Notes: generated from the sequence alone by a model not told the origin. A stretch of 64,000 bases of DNA from Herbaspirillum sp. RV1423 (GCF_000577615.1 NZ_CBXX010000002.1:1-64000), one strand, 5' to 3'; positions 36,544 to 45,618 are shown, counted from the first letter of the stretch. A program made the numbers and translations.

Positions 36544-36768
36544 TCAGTCCGGATCGGTCTTGACGACGGTCAGGCGGGCGATCAGGAATTCGCCGTCCGC
36601 GACTTTGCGAAACGGCACGCCCGCTGCTTCAAAGCCCGGTCCGCCGTGGTCGATCCAGGTCTGCGCGACCGTATCGAAGGTGGACAAATCCATGCCCAGC
36701 ATCTGAAACGAGAGCACGAATCGCGCGCCTTGCTTTTGCCGTTTGACGATATCTTCCAGCTTTGCCAT
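36544..36768 (-). CDS. Small hypothetical protein
   Basis: 74 residues: MAKLEDIVKRQKQGARFVLS, then DLSTFDTVAQTWIDHGGPGFEAAGVPFRK and FLIARLTVVKTD. I do not recognise it. An AGGAA ribosome binding site precedes the ATG at 36768 and the composition is protein-like. It is convergent with the PaaK-like ligase (12 nt between stops). Confidence 0.55.
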   Translation of the reverse strand: MAKLEDIVKRQKQGARFVLSFQMLGMDLSTFDTVAQTWIDHGGPGFEAAGVPFRKVADGEFLIARLTVVKTDPD

Positions 36769-36878
36769 TTCCGTTCCTGTGGAGCATGAAGAGGTTTACC
36801 GGCCGCATGATAGCGCGAACCGGGATTGTCCGCGTATTTCCCGACGGCGGCATCGGTGACTTGGCGTGACGGGCTGTG

Positions 36879-36979
36879 TATAATGACGCGCGGGTGTTGC
36901 CATGGCGGCATCCCCAGAGCGGACCAGTCTGCTCCGCGCCGGTATTTGCTACAGGGCGAACGAGAGTTCGCCTTTTTTG
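36879..36979 (+). ncRNA. Candidate short RNA upstream of ppiD
   Basis: A perfect -10 hexamer TATAAT (36879-36884) would start a transcript near 36891. A T-tailed hairpin (GGCGAAC, GAGA loop, GGCGAAC complement, TTTTTT; 36955-36978) ends it about 88 nt later. Between them are hairpins GCC...GGC around 36899-36911 and GCGGA/TCCGC (36919-36937). No open frame is inside. It does not show the GGAAGCAGCC loop of SRP RNA. It could be a free sRNA or an attenuated ppiD leader. The -35 region (GTGACT with 17-nt spacer) is weak. Confidence 0.5.
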
Positions 36980-37065
36980 TTATGTGTCCCTGTGCGTGTC
37001 CTGGCTGACCTTTGCGTACGCGAGGAGCGCGGTAACTGATGTCATTGTTTGTGATCGGCTGACCA

Positions 37066-39009
37066 ATGTTTGATTTTATTCGTAACCATCAGCGCTTGAT
37101 GCAATTCCTGCTGCTGCTGTTTATTTTCCCGTCTTTCGCATTCTTCGGCCTGGAAGGCTACAGTCGTTTTTCCGATGGCGACAACGCCGTGGCCAAGGTG
37201 GCCGGCCAGACCATCACCAAGGAAGAATGGGACGCAGCCCAGCGCCAGCAACTGGAGCGCCTGCGCCAGATGTCCGGCGGCCAGATCGACGCCAAGTTGT
37301 TCGACACGCCTGAAGCCAAGCGCGCCGTGCTGGAAAACCTGATCGCCCAGCGCGCGCTGGCGGCTGAAGTTGTCAGCGACAAGCTGGCGGTATCGGACCA
37401 GACATTGCAGCAAAGCATCATGCAAATCCCGGGTCTGCTGAAGGCCGACGGCAGCTTCGACAGCGACCAGTATCGCGTCCTGCTGGCAGCCCAGGGCCTG
37501 ACCCCGAAGAGCTATGAAGCCAGCCTGCGCCGCGACATGGCCTTGCAACAGATCAACGCCGCCGTGCAAGGCACCGCGTTTGCGCCGAAGACCGTGGCTG
37601 CGCGCCTGTCCGACCTGAACGACCAGGAACGCACGGTGCAGGAATTGCAGTTCAAGGCAAGCGCCTATGCCGGCCAGGTCAAGGTGACCGACGACATGCT
37701 CAAGGCGTATTACGACAAGAACGGCAGCAGGTTCGAAGTCCCCGAACAGGCGAAGATCGAATACGTGGTCCTCGACAGCGCCGCCGTGGCTGCACAGGTC
37801 AGCGTGTCCGACGCCGACATCAAGTCCTATTACGACCAGAACATCAAGCAATATTCGACCGAAGAACAGCGCCGCGCCAGCCACATCCTGCTGGAAGTCA
37901 AGAAAGGCGCTTCCGCCGCCGACAAGGCTGCGGTCAAGGCCAAGGCCGACGCGCTGGCAGCGCAACTGCGCAAGAGTCCCGGCGATTTCGCCAAGCTGGC
38001 CAAGGCCAATTCCCAGGATCCGGGTTCCAAGGACCAGGGCGGCGATCTCGGCTTCTTCGGCAAGGGCGCCATGCTCAAGTCGTTCGAAGATGCGGCTTAC
38101 AAGCTCAAGCAGGGTGAAATCAGCGATCCGGTCGAGTCCGATTACGGTTATCACATCATCCAGTTGACCGGCATCAAACCGGGCGCCGTCAAGCCGCTGG
38201 ATGAAGTCAAGGGCGAAATCGCCGCTGAAATCAAGAAGCAACTGGCCGCCAAGAAATACGCCGAACTGGCAGATACCTTCAACAACACCGTCTACGAACA
38301 GGGCGACAGCCTCAAGCCGGTGGCCGACAAGCTGAAACTGAAGATCGAAACCGCCTCCGGCGTGACGCGCCAGCCGAATCCATCGCTGGCGCCGAACACG
38401 CCGTATAACAATCCTAAGTTCCTGACGGCGTTGTTCACCGATGACACCATCAAGGGCAAGCACAATTCGGAAGCGGTCCAGATCGCACCGGCCACGCTGA
38501 TCGCCGGCCATATCGTGGAATACAAGCCGGTGAGCAAGCGTTCGTTCGACGAGGTGAAGAACGACGTGCGCGAACTGGTTACGCAGACCGAAGAAATGGC
38601 GCTGGCGAAGAAGGCCGGCGAAGCCAGGCTGGCCGAGCTCAAAGCCAAGGACGACGCCAACGGTTTCGGCGACGCCAAGGTCGCTTCGCGCGTGAAGACC
38701 CAGGGTTGGAACCAGGATGCCTTCCTGGCCGTGATGAAGGCCGATACCGCCAAGCTCCCGGCTTATACCGGCGTGGAAGTGCCGGGTCAGGGTTACAGTG
38801 TGTTCCGCATCACCAAGGTGGCGCAGCCGGCGACGCCTGATACGGCCCGCCGCAAGACCGAGCAGGAACAGATTGCCAATACGCTGGCTCAGCAGGAAAT
38901 GCTGTCTTACGTCAATTTCCTGAAGGAAAAGGCCAAGACCAAGATCCTCAAGGGCGGCGAGGCGGTCATGACCTCTTCCGGCGGCAAGCAGGCCGACGCC
39001 GGCAAGTAG
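37066..39009 (+). CDS. ppiD: PpiD-like periplasmic chaperone (SurA_N and rotamase domains)
   Basis: 647 residues. An N-terminal membrane anchor ([19 protein letters not shown]) is followed by a SurA-like chaperone region ([19 protein letters not shown]). A parvulin domain follows in the middle ([14 protein letters not shown]... [20 protein letters not shown]... [13 protein letters not shown], about residues 265-375). The long C-terminal region completes the PpiD fold. It assists folding of proteins leaving the SecYEG translocon. The gene usually lies near hupB; here about 19.6 kb separate them. Confidence 0.92.
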   Translation: MFDFIRNHQRLMQFLLLLFIFPSFAFFGLEGYSRFSDGDNAVAKVAGQTITKEEWDAAQRQQLERLRQMSGGQIDAKLFDTPEAKRAVLENLIAQRALAAEVVSDKLAVSDQTLQQSIMQIPGLLKADGSFDSDQYRVLLAAQGLTPKSYEASLRRDMALQQINAAVQGTAFAPKTVAARLSDLNDQERTVQELQFKASAYAGQVKVTDDMLKAYYDKNGSRFEVPEQAKIEYVVLDSAAVAAQVSVSDADIKSYYDQNIKQYSTEEQRRASHILLEVKKGASAADKAAVKAKADALAAQLRKSPGDFAKLAKANSQDPGSKDQGGDLGFFGKGAMLKSFEDAAYKLKQGEISDPVESDYGYHIIQLTGIKPGAVKPLDEVKGEIAAEIKKQLAAKKYAELADTFNNTVYEQGDSLKPVADKLKLKIETASGVTRQPNPSLAPNTPYNNPKFLTALFTDDTIKGKHNSEAVQIAPATLIAGHIVEYKPVSKRSFDEVKNDVRELVTQTEEMALAKKAGEARLAELKAKDDANGFGDAKVASRVKTQGWNQDAFLAVMKADTAKLPAYTGVEVPGQGYSVFRITKVAQPATPDTARRKTEQEQIANTLAQQEMLSYVNFLKEKAKTKILKGGEAVMTSSGGKQADAGK

Positions 39010-39044
39010 GTCGAGCGGCGTAAATAATATGCATTGGACAAAAA

Positions 39045-39250
39045 GGGCTGCATAAGCGGTAATGCCGTTGAGTTAAGTTTGAAAAGGGCCTTCTGCATTG
39101 TCTCAGTCCATCACTACCGTCGTCCTGACGAAAGTCAGGACCCAGCGTCGTGTTGGACGTCGTCACGACACTGGGTCCCAGCGTGCGCTGGGACGACGGA
39201 CGGGAAAATAGGCTTGGCTGAACGGCATTGCCGTTTATGCGGCCTTTTTT
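39045..39250. repeat. Composite palindromic repeat, copy 3
   Basis: The most complete copy. Outer arms (39045-39076 and about 39211-39244) share an inverted GCATAA.CGG.AATGCCGTT block. The core (39119-39200) has hairpin GTCCTGAC/GTCAGGAC, stem CCAGCGTCGTG/CACGACACTGG and hairpin GTCCCAGCG/CGCTGGGAC. It ends in GGCCTTTTTT and probably terminates ppiD. It fills the 304-bp gap before the next gene. Confidence 0.7.
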
Positions 39251-39313
39251 CATGTACCGTCGCAGGCTGCTGAACGTACAATACAAGTTCACACCAGTTC
39301 CTCACGCGCGCCA

Positions 39314-40105
39314 ATGCCAGCCCGAACCTCATCTTCATCTTCATCTTCATCTTCATCTTCATCTTCATCTTCATCTTCATCTTCATCTTCATCTTCCGTC
39401 CCCGTTCTCATTATCCATACGGGCGATCCCAACGACGAATTGAAGCAGTCTTACGGCAGTTATGCCGTCCAGTTGCAGAAAGCGGCCGGACTGGCCGACG
39501 ATGGGACTGAAATCGTCTCGGTGTTTCAGGGGCAGTTCCTGCGCGAGCCTGACCGATACCGCGCGGTGCTGATCACCGGTTCGCCGACCATGGTGACGGA
39601 TCTGGTCGAATGGAGCGAGCGCACCGCCGCCTGGCTGCGCAGGGCGGCAGAGCACAAGTTGCCGATGTTCGGCGTCTGTTATGGCCATCAACTGTTGTCG
39701 CATGCCTTCGGCGGCAAGGTCGGCTACAACCCGGCCGGACGCGTGGCGGGCACCATGACGGTGAAAAAGCATGCCGTCGCCGTCGATGAACATTTACTGC
39801 ATGAGATGCCCGAGAGCTTCGCGGCGCACATGCTGCATTCGCAAGTGGTGCTGGAACCGCCGCCGGGCGCGACTGTCCTGGCAAGCTCGCCGATGGATCC
39901 GCACCATATGTTGCGGCTGGCGCCCAACATCTTTTCGGCGCAGTTCCATCCCGAGTTCACCAGCGATTTCGTCAAGGCGCACCTGGTGTATTACACCGAC
40001 GTGTACAGCAAGTGCGGCATCGATACCGCAGCCATGTGCGAGCAGGTCAGCGAGACGCCGCAATCAGCCGCGCTGCTGCGCCGCTTCCTCCATCTGCACG
40101 CCTGA
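39314..40105 (+). CDS. Class I glutamine amidotransferase-like protein with poly-serine N terminus
   Basis: 263 residues. After MPART come about 23 serines coded by a hexanucleotide repeat, then the class I GATase fold: VPVLIIHTGDPND, catalytic Cys in FGVCYGHQLLSHAFGG, and His/Glu in AQFHPEFTSDF. It resembles the stand-alone GuaA-like amidotransferases (YfeJ-type) that hydrolyse glutamine or gamma-glutamyl compounds; no synthetase domain is attached. No ATG is available between the serine tract and the domain, so the tract is probably translated. There is no clear ribosome binding site before the ATG at 39314. Confidence 0.82.
   Translation: MPARTSSSSSSSSSSSSSSSSSSSSSSSVPVLIIHTGDPNDELKQSYGSYAVQLQKAAGLADDGTEIVSVFQGQFLREPDRYRAVLITGSPTMVTDLVEWSERTAAWLRRAAEHKLPMFGVCYGHQLLSHAFGGKVGYNPAGRVAGTMTVKKHAVAVDEHLLHEMPESFAAHMLHSQVVLEPPPGATVLASSPMDPHHMLRLAPNIFSAQFHPEFTSDFVKAHLVYYTDVYSKCGIDTAAMCEQVSETPQSAALLRRFLHLHA
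39329..39394 (+). repeat. Hexanucleotide microsatellite (TCATCT) x 11
   Basis: Eleven uninterrupted TCATCT units encode 22 serines. Because the unit is six bases, changes in copy number alter length by two serines without shifting the frame. Confidence 0.97.
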
Positions 40106-40116
40106 TTCGCTGCAAT

Positions 40117-40770
40117 CTACTTGAGCAGCGGTTTCAGCGCCGGCCAGACATTGTCGAGCAAGGTCGACTGCGCCTGTTCGTTGGGGTGCATGCGGTCGGC
40201 CTGGAACAGCGCCGGCTTGTCGGCCACATCCTTCAGAAAAAACGGCACCAGCGCCGTCTTGTTCTGCCTGGCTGCAGCGGGAAACAATTGCATGAATTTA
40301 TTCGTATAGTCGGCGCCGTAATTCGGCGGGATCTGCATGCCGACCAGCAGCACCTTGGCCTTGGCGGCGCGCGACATGTCGATCAGCGCCTGCAGGTTGG
40401 CTTGCGTGGCTTCCAGTTGCAGGCCGCGCAGGGCGTCATTGGCGCCCAGCTCGATGATCACCACGTCCGGTGCATGTTTGCTCAGCAAGGCCGGCAGGCG
40501 CGTCTTGCCGCCGATGGTGGTTTCGCCGCTGATGCTGGCGTTGACGATGCTGGTATTGAGTTTTTCCTGTTGCAATCGTTTGTCGAGCAGCGCGACCCAG
40601 CCGCTGCCGCGCGCCAGGCCGTATTCGGCCGAAAGGCTGTCGCCGAGCACGAGCAGAGTTTTTGGTGCAGAATAGGCGCTCGCCGCCAGCATCAGCAGGG
40701 GCATCGCCAGCAGCGCTGCGAACAGGCGGCGCCATTGCCTTTGCCCGGCGTGTTTCATCCGTTGCCGCAT
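40117..40770 (-). CDS. tesA: Periplasmic GDSL esterase/thioesterase TesA
   Basis: About 217 residues. A signal peptide (RRLFAALLAMPLLMLAASAYSA) leads into the SGNH-hydrolase blocks: block I VLGDSLSAEYG, block II with ASISGETTIGG, block III ELGANDALRG and block V DRMHPNEQAQ. It is a multifunctional lysophospholipase/acyl-CoA thioesterase in the periplasm. Start 40770 or 40758; the frame is open far upstream but overlaps the divergent ybbA gene. Divergent tesA/ybbA is the same arrangement as in E. coli. Confidence 0.9.
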   Translation of the reverse strand: MRQRMKHAGQRQWRRLFAALLAMPLLMLAASAYSAPKTLLVLGDSLSAEYGLARGSGWVALLDKRLQQEKLNTSIVNASISGETTIGGKTRLPALLSKHAPDVVIIELGANDALRGLQLEATQANLQALIDMSRAAKAKVLLVGMQIPPNYGADYTNKFMQLFPAAARQNKTALVPFFLKDVADKPALFQADRMHPNEQAQSTLLDNVWPALKPLLK

Positions 40771-40825
40771 CGCTGTCTTCCATCTTCCGATTACTCTGAC
40801 GCCATTGCATTGGCCATTTGATTGC

Positions 40826-41545
40826 ATGCCTGATTCCTCTGTTTCTTCTGCCGCCGTTGCAGCCATCGAAGTGGTCCATTTGTCCAAACGCGTCGCCGAT
40901 GCCGCCGCTGCGGCCACTGCAGTGAGCAAGGCCGGCGAGCTGGCGATTTTGCGCGACGTCAATTTTAACGTGCGGGCCGGAACCACGCTGGCGATTGTCG
41001 GCGCTTCCGGTTCCGGCAAGTCGACCTTGCTGGGCTTGCTGGCGGGTCTGGACACGCCGTCGGAGGGCACCGTCAGGATCGACGGCGTCGATATCTTCGC
41101 CCTCGACGAGGACGGCCGTGCGGCGTTGCGCAAGCACAAGCTCGGCTTCGTGTTCCAGTCCTTCCAGTTGCTGGGCCATCTGAACGCTGTGGAAAACGTC
41201 ATGCTGCCGCTGGAACTTCGCGGCGACGCCGATGCCCGCGGCAAGGCGGAGCGCATGCTGGCGCGCGTCGGATTGTCCAGTCGCCTCAAGCATTATCCGA
41301 AATACCTGTCCGGCGGCGAACAGCAGCGCGTGGCGCTGGCGCGCGCCTTTGTCACGGAACCGCCTTTGCTGCTGGCCGACGAGCCGACCGGCAGCCTCGA
41401 CGCCGCCACCGGCGAAGCGGTGATCCAGTTGATGTTCGAACTGAACAAGGAGCGCGGCTCGACGCTGGTGCTGGTTACGCACGACCCGTCGATTGCCGCG
41501 CGCTGTGCCGAAACCGTCACGATCGCTGCGGGACGGTTGGTCTAG
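40826..41545 (+). CDS. ybbA: ABC transporter ATP-binding protein YbbA (LolD-like)
   Basis: 239 residues. Walker A GASGSGKSTLLGLL, Q-loop FVFQSFQLL, signature YLSGGEQQRVALARAF, Walker B LLLADEPTGSLD and H-loop VLVTHDPSIA. These, with the SFQLL.HLNAVENVMLPLEL segment, place it in the MacB/LolD/YbbA group. Its permease (ybbP) is normally next; here the downstream gene is on the other strand and is a different transporter. Start at 40826 or 40805. Confidence 0.88.
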   Translation: MPDSSVSSAAVAAIEVVHLSKRVADAAAAATAVSKAGELAILRDVNFNVRAGTTLAIVGASGSGKSTLLGLLAGLDTPSEGTVRIDGVDIFALDEDGRAALRKHKLGFVFQSFQLLGHLNAVENVMLPLELRGDADARGKAERMLARVGLSSRLKHYPKYLSGGEQQRVALARAFVTEPPLLLADEPTGSLDAATGEAVIQLMFELNKERGSTLVLVTHDPSIAARCAETVTIAAGRLV

Positions 41546-41549
41546 GCAA

Positions 41550-42485
41550 TCAATTTGCGGGATGCGTTTTCGCTTGCACCGGCAGCGGATGCGCGCGCCG
41601 GTGTTCGACAAAGGCGATCCCCATGCCGCTGGCGCAAATGATGGCAATGCCGAGGATCGTGATCGCATCGGGAAATTGCTCGAACACCAGCCAGCCCATG
41701 AGCGTCGCCGAAATGATCTGGCTGTAGGAGAACGGCGTCAGCACTGACGCCTCGGTATGCCGGTAGGCGCTGTTGAGCAGGAAGTGGCCGATGGTGCTGG
41801 TGATGCCGGTGGACGCCAGAATCATCCACTCGACGGCATCCGGCGTGTGCGGCGACCAGAAGAAGGGCACCAGCAGGCTGCTCACGATCATTCCCACCAG
41901 GCCGCCATAGAACAAGGTCACCATGGGGTCATCGGCCTGGTTGGCTTTGCGGTTGAGAATGGAGACGAACGCATACACCGCCGCCGACAGCAGCCCCAGC
42001 GCCACGCCGTGTGCCGGAATGTCGCCGCCGGGGCGGATCACGATCAGCATGCCGGTAAATCCCACTGCCACCGCAATCCAGCGTGAAACATAGGTGGTTT
42101 CTCCCAGCAGCCAGGGCGACACCGCCAGCACGATCAACGGCGCGCAGAAATTCATCGCCGTGCCTTCGGCCAGCGGCACGATCTTGAGCACCGAAAAAAA
42201 CAGCAGCGTCGACAGCAGCAGCATCAGCGCACGCGCCGCCTGCAGGCGCGGCCGCGTCGAATGCAGGATGCTCCTGCCGTTGCGCCGCTTGTACAGCGGC
42301 ATCAACGTGGCCGCCATGAAGACGGTGTTGATGCTGTAGCGCATCCAGGCGATCATCACCACATGGTAGCCGGTCATGCCCAGCAATTTTCCCGCCGTGT
42401 CCAGCAAGGATAATGTCCACAAGCCCGAAATCAGGAAGAAGATGCCCAGCCAGAGTTTGGGATGGGCGGCTATGTTAGTGGACAT
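41550..42485 (-). CDS. EamA-family (drug/metabolite) transporter
   Basis: 311 residues with about ten hydrophobic helices in two EamA repeats. Examples are LWLGIFFLISGLWTLSLLD at the N terminus and ILASTGITSTIGHFLLNSAYR in the second half. The C-terminal TPFSYSQIISATLMGWLVFEQFPD is the conserved RhaT/YdcZ-like end. Probably an exporter of a small metabolite; substrate unknown. It ends 4 nt from the convergent ybbA and is separated by 15 nt from nnr upstream. Confidence 0.88.
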   Translation of the reverse strand: MSTNIAAHPKLWLGIFFLISGLWTLSLLDTAGKLLGMTGYHVVMIAWMRYSINTVFMAATLMPLYKRRNGRSILHSTRPRLQAARALMLLLSTLLFFSVLKIVPLAEGTAMNFCAPLIVLAVSPWLLGETTYVSRWIAVAVGFTGMLIVIRPGGDIPAHGVALGLLSAAVYAFVSILNRKANQADDPMVTLFYGGLVGMIVSSLLVPFFWSPHTPDAVEWMILASTGITSTIGHFLLNSAYRHTEASVLTPFSYSQIISATLMGWLVFEQFPDAITILGIAIICASGMGIAFVEHRRAHPLPVQAKTHPAN

Positions 42486-42500
42486 GGTTAGTGGACATGA

Positions 42501-44012
42501 TCAGCGGGCATGGTCTCTGATGATTTGATTCAAGAGGGCGCGCACGGCGGGAATCACTTCGCTGGCGGTCAGCCCGACCGGTCCGACGCCGAGGTCGACC
42601 AGTTGATCGGCCGCCTTGCCGTGCAGCCAGACCGCCGCCAGCGCCGCCTGCGTGGCCGGCCAGCCTTGCGTCAGCAAAGCGCCGCACAGGCCGGACAGGA
42701 CGTCGCCGGTGCCGGCGGTGGACAGCGCCGGGTTGCCGGTGGTGTTGATGACGATGTCTCCATCGGGGAAGGCGATCACGGTGCCGGCGCCTTTGAGGAT
42801 GGCGATGCTCTTGAAATGCCGCGCCAGCAGGCGCGCGGCTTGTGGGCGGTCATGCTGGATTTCGACGGTGGTGGTGTCGAGCAGGCGCGCCGCTTCGAGA
42901 GGATGCGGCGTGATGATGCTGGTGTGGTGGGCGCGGTTTTGCAGCCTGTGCTGCAAGCCGGGTTCGGCTGCGATCATGTTCAGCGCGTCGGCATCGACCA
43001 CGATGCGGCCATGCGCATCCAGTGCCCGCGACAGCACGTCGTGGGCGTGGCGCGAGGTGCCCAGGCCGGGACCGACCACCACCGAGGCGGCGCCGAATTC
43101 GACCCGGTCGGCCTGGCGCATCATCAGTTCCGGATGCACGCTGTCATAGGCAGGGGCATCGTCGACGAAGGCGATGAAGACGCGGCCGCTGCCGGCATGC
43201 GCGGCCATGCGCGCGGCCAGCACCGGCGCGCCGCCCATGCCGTGGGCGCCGCCGACGACGATGACGTCGCCGTAGCTGCCTTTGTGCGTATTGCCTGCGC
43301 GCGGCTTCAGGGCTGAGCTGAATAAGGGCGGCTCATTGAGCCGCGCATGCGGCGCCGGCAAGTGTTTTTCGGGGATATCCAGATTGTCGATGGCGATGCT
43401 GCCGCTGAAATCCTGACCATCGCAGGTATGCATGCCGGGTTTGTCGCCGATGAAACTCAGCGTATGCGTGGCGCGCACCGCAACGCAGCCGGCGCCGCCT
43501 ACGATGCTGCCGGTATCGGCGTTGAGTCCGCTGGCGATGTCGATGGCCAGCACCGGACAGGCCAGCGTGTTGACGTATTCGACGCAGGCGTGCAGTTTGC
43601 CGACGAGCGGACGGGTCTGGCCGATGCCGAACAGGCCGTCCACTACCAGCGACCAGCGGTGCGATGCCAGATGGCCGGGGTCGGCGATGTCGAGGAAGTC
43701 GACTTCCGAGGCGCGCGCGCGTTGCAGTGCTTTGCGGGCGTCGTCGGGTTGTTTGTGTTCATCGGCATGCAGGGCGACTGCGACATGCAGGTCGAATTGC
43801 GACAGGTAATGTGCGGCTTCCAGCGCATCGCCGCCATTGTTGCCGGGGCCGGCCAGGATCAAGATATGGGCTTCGTCTTCACCCGCCACCAGGCTCAGCG
43901 CATGCCGGGCGCAAGCTTCGCCGGCGCGTTGCATCAGGGTGTAGGGGGGCAGCTCTGCCTGGGCGGCATGTTCGATCTGGCGAATTTCAGCAATCGAATA
44001 AAGCGCACTCAT
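42501..44012 (-). CDS. nnr: Bifunctional NAD(P)HX epimerase/dehydratase Nnr
   Basis: 503 residues. The N-terminal YjeF_N epimerase domain (to about residue 215) has LILAGPGNNGGDALEAAHYL. The C-terminal ribokinase-like dehydratase domain has VVGGAHGMGGAPVLAARMA, VVGPGLGTS and the terminal NPALSTAGTGDVLSGL. It repairs hydrated NADH and NADPH; the two-domain fusion is standard in bacteria. It probably shares a transcript with the EamA gene downstream. Confidence 0.95.
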   Translation of the reverse strand: MSALYSIAEIRQIEHAAQAELPPYTLMQRAGEACARHALSLVAGEDEAHILILAGPGNNGGDALEAAHYLSQFDLHVAVALHADEHKQPDDARKALQRARASEVDFLDIADPGHLASHRWSLVVDGLFGIGQTRPLVGKLHACVEYVNTLACPVLAIDIASGLNADTGSIVGGAGCVAVRATHTLSFIGDKPGMHTCDGQDFSGSIAIDNLDIPEKHLPAPHARLNEPPLFSSALKPRAGNTHKGSYGDVIVVGGAHGMGGAPVLAARMAAHAGSGRVFIAFVDDAPAYDSVHPELMMRQADRVEFGAASVVVGPGLGTSRHAHDVLSRALDAHGRIVVDADALNMIAAEPGLQHRLQNRAHHTSIITPHPLEAARLLDTTTVEIQHDRPQAARLLARHFKSIAILKGAGTVIAFPDGDIVINTTGNPALSTAGTGDVLSGLCGALLTQGWPATQAALAAVWLHGKAADQLVDLGVGPVGLTASEVIPAVRALLNQIIRDHAR

Positions 44013-44154
44013 AGATAATGCGGCCCGGTAAGGTCAAAAATGGCGATGCAGAGGGAACGAAAGAATGGTGCTGGCGGCACCATTCTATGTCAATTGAAAA
44101 AAATCCGCAGATATGAAAAGAGCGGACCTCCAGCGACGCCGCTCCGATGTTTCA

Positions 44155-45618
44155 TTATGCGGCAGAGGGCGACAGCAACAAACCGTCGCTGTCGATTTCG
44201 GTCTCGCGACCCGCCATGGCGTCGGCCAGCAGTTTGGCCGAACCGACGGCGGCAGACCAGCCGTGGACGCCATGCCCGGTATTGATGAAGATGTTGCCGT
44301 GCGCGGTGCCGCCGACCAGCGGCATGCCGTTCGGCTGCAACGCGAACGTGCTGCTCCAGAAATTGGCGGTGTTGAAGTTGGCCGCGTTGGGATAATAGTC
44401 GTTGGCCACCTTCAGCAAGCTGGCGATGGCCTTGGTGTGCGGCAGGTCGGTCCGGGGCAGGAAACCGAGCAGGCCGGATACGCGGATACGGTTGCCGACG
44501 CGGGCGATGGCAACCTTGTAGGTTTCGTCGAACAAGGCGGTGCGAGGCGTTTCGTCGAGGTTCTTGATTGCCGCCATGGCGTTGTAGCTTTGCAGCGGGC
44601 ATAGCGGCAGCGACACGCCCAGCGGCCTGAGCAAATGCATGTTCTGTATGCCCGCCGCCAGCACGACGCCGTCGACCGTCAGCGTCGAGTCGCCGGAAGC
44701 ATCATCGACGCCGCGCACATCAATGGACACCCGGCCGCCGAACTCGGGACGGATTGACCTGACCGATTGGGAGAAATGGAACTGGACGCCGATCGACTGG
44801 GCGATTGCGCGCAGTTGCTTGACGAACAGCACGCAATTGCCGGCAGCGTCTTGCGGGTAGTACATGGCGCCGGCAATCGGCACAGCCGACTGGAAAGCCG
44901 GTTCGACCTGCTGGATGGCCTCCAGGCCTTTGAGATTGCGGCGCGGCAGTTCGAATTGCTGCAGGCTGTCTTCAATACCGGCGCAACGATCCGCATCGGC
45001 TTGCTGGCGGAACAGGTGGAGCAGGCCCTGGCTGTTTTCCTGCTCCAGCGCGTATTGCTCCTGCAGATGCAAGGCCAGCATCTGGCCATAGGCCGACAGC
45101 CGCGTCAGGCGCTGCTTGTGCAGGGAAAAATAATCCCGTTGTTCGCGGCGCGACTTGCGCACCCAGCGCCAGCGCGACGGATTGAAGCCCGACTTCACCA
45201 GGATGGGGGGATCATTCTTGAACAGGTTGGAAAACGCGGTCTTGATAATGCCAGGCAAGACCAGCGGTTGTACCGCGCAAGGGGCCAGCAGGCCGGAATT
45301 GCCGAATGTGGCTTCTTCGGCGACATTGGCCCGGCGTTCCAGCACGGCAACCTCGAAACCGGCGCGCGCCAGGAAATAGGCGGTGGTTACCCCCGACAGG
45401 CCGCCGCCGACAATGGCAATCTGCTTCAGTGTTTTGTTATGCGTCACTATTATCGTCACTAATTCAAGCGAGGCCGATGCTTCACCCCAGTAATTCGCCT
45501 CGTAATGCGGCCTGAATGATACCAAATCGACGCGGATGCCGAGCACACTGATGAATTCGTCCCCGGATTGGAAATTGAAGACAGGCGTTTCGTCATTTTT
45601 GGATTGTTGCGCTGTCAT
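44155..45618 (-). CDS. D-amino-acid dehydrogenase-like FAD oxidoreductase
   Basis: The FAD motif is QIAIVGGGLSGVTTAYFLARAG, followed by ERRANVAEEATFGNSGLLAP, typical of DadA. Later come YYPQDAAGNCVLFVKQL and the C-terminal INTGHGVHGWSAAVGSAKLLAD. DadA oxidatively deaminates D-amino acids at the inner membrane. The longest frame gives 487 residues with an unusual extension of about 65 residues before the FAD motif. GTG codons at 45459 and 45447 would give the usual short N terminus. No start has a convincing ribosome binding site. Regulation and partner alr/dadX are not visible here. Confidence 0.82.
   Translation of the reverse strand: MTAQQSKNDETPVFNFQSGDEFISVLGIRVDLVSFRPHYEANYWGEASASLELVTIIVTHNKTLKQIAIVGGGLSGVTTAYFLARAGFEVAVLERRANVAEEATFGNSGLLAPCAVQPLVLPGIIKTAFSNLFKNDPPILVKSGFNPSRWRWVRKSRREQRDYFSLHKQRLTRLSAYGQMLALHLQEQYALEQENSQGLLHLFRQQADADRCAGIEDSLQQFELPRRNLKGLEAIQQVEPAFQSAVPIAGAMYYPQDAAGNCVLFVKQLRAIAQSIGVQFHFSQSVRSIRPEFGGRVSIDVRGVDDASGDSTLTVDGVVLAAGIQNMHLLRPLGVSLPLCPLQSYNAMAAIKNLDETPRTALFDETYKVAIARVGNRIRVSGLLGFLPRTDLPHTKAIASLLKVANDYYPNAANFNTANFWSSTFALQPNGMPLVGGTAHGNIFINTGHGVHGWSAAVGSAKLLADAMAGRETEIDSDGLLLSPSAA

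Noticed and set aside
36879..36979. Candidate RNA considered as the SRP (4.5S) RNA
   Set aside because: The size is close, but the conserved GGAAGCAGCC apical loop is missing.
39135..39392. Minus-strand frame translating to a Met-Lys repeat
   Set aside because: It is only the complement of the hexanucleotide tract in the amidotransferase gene.
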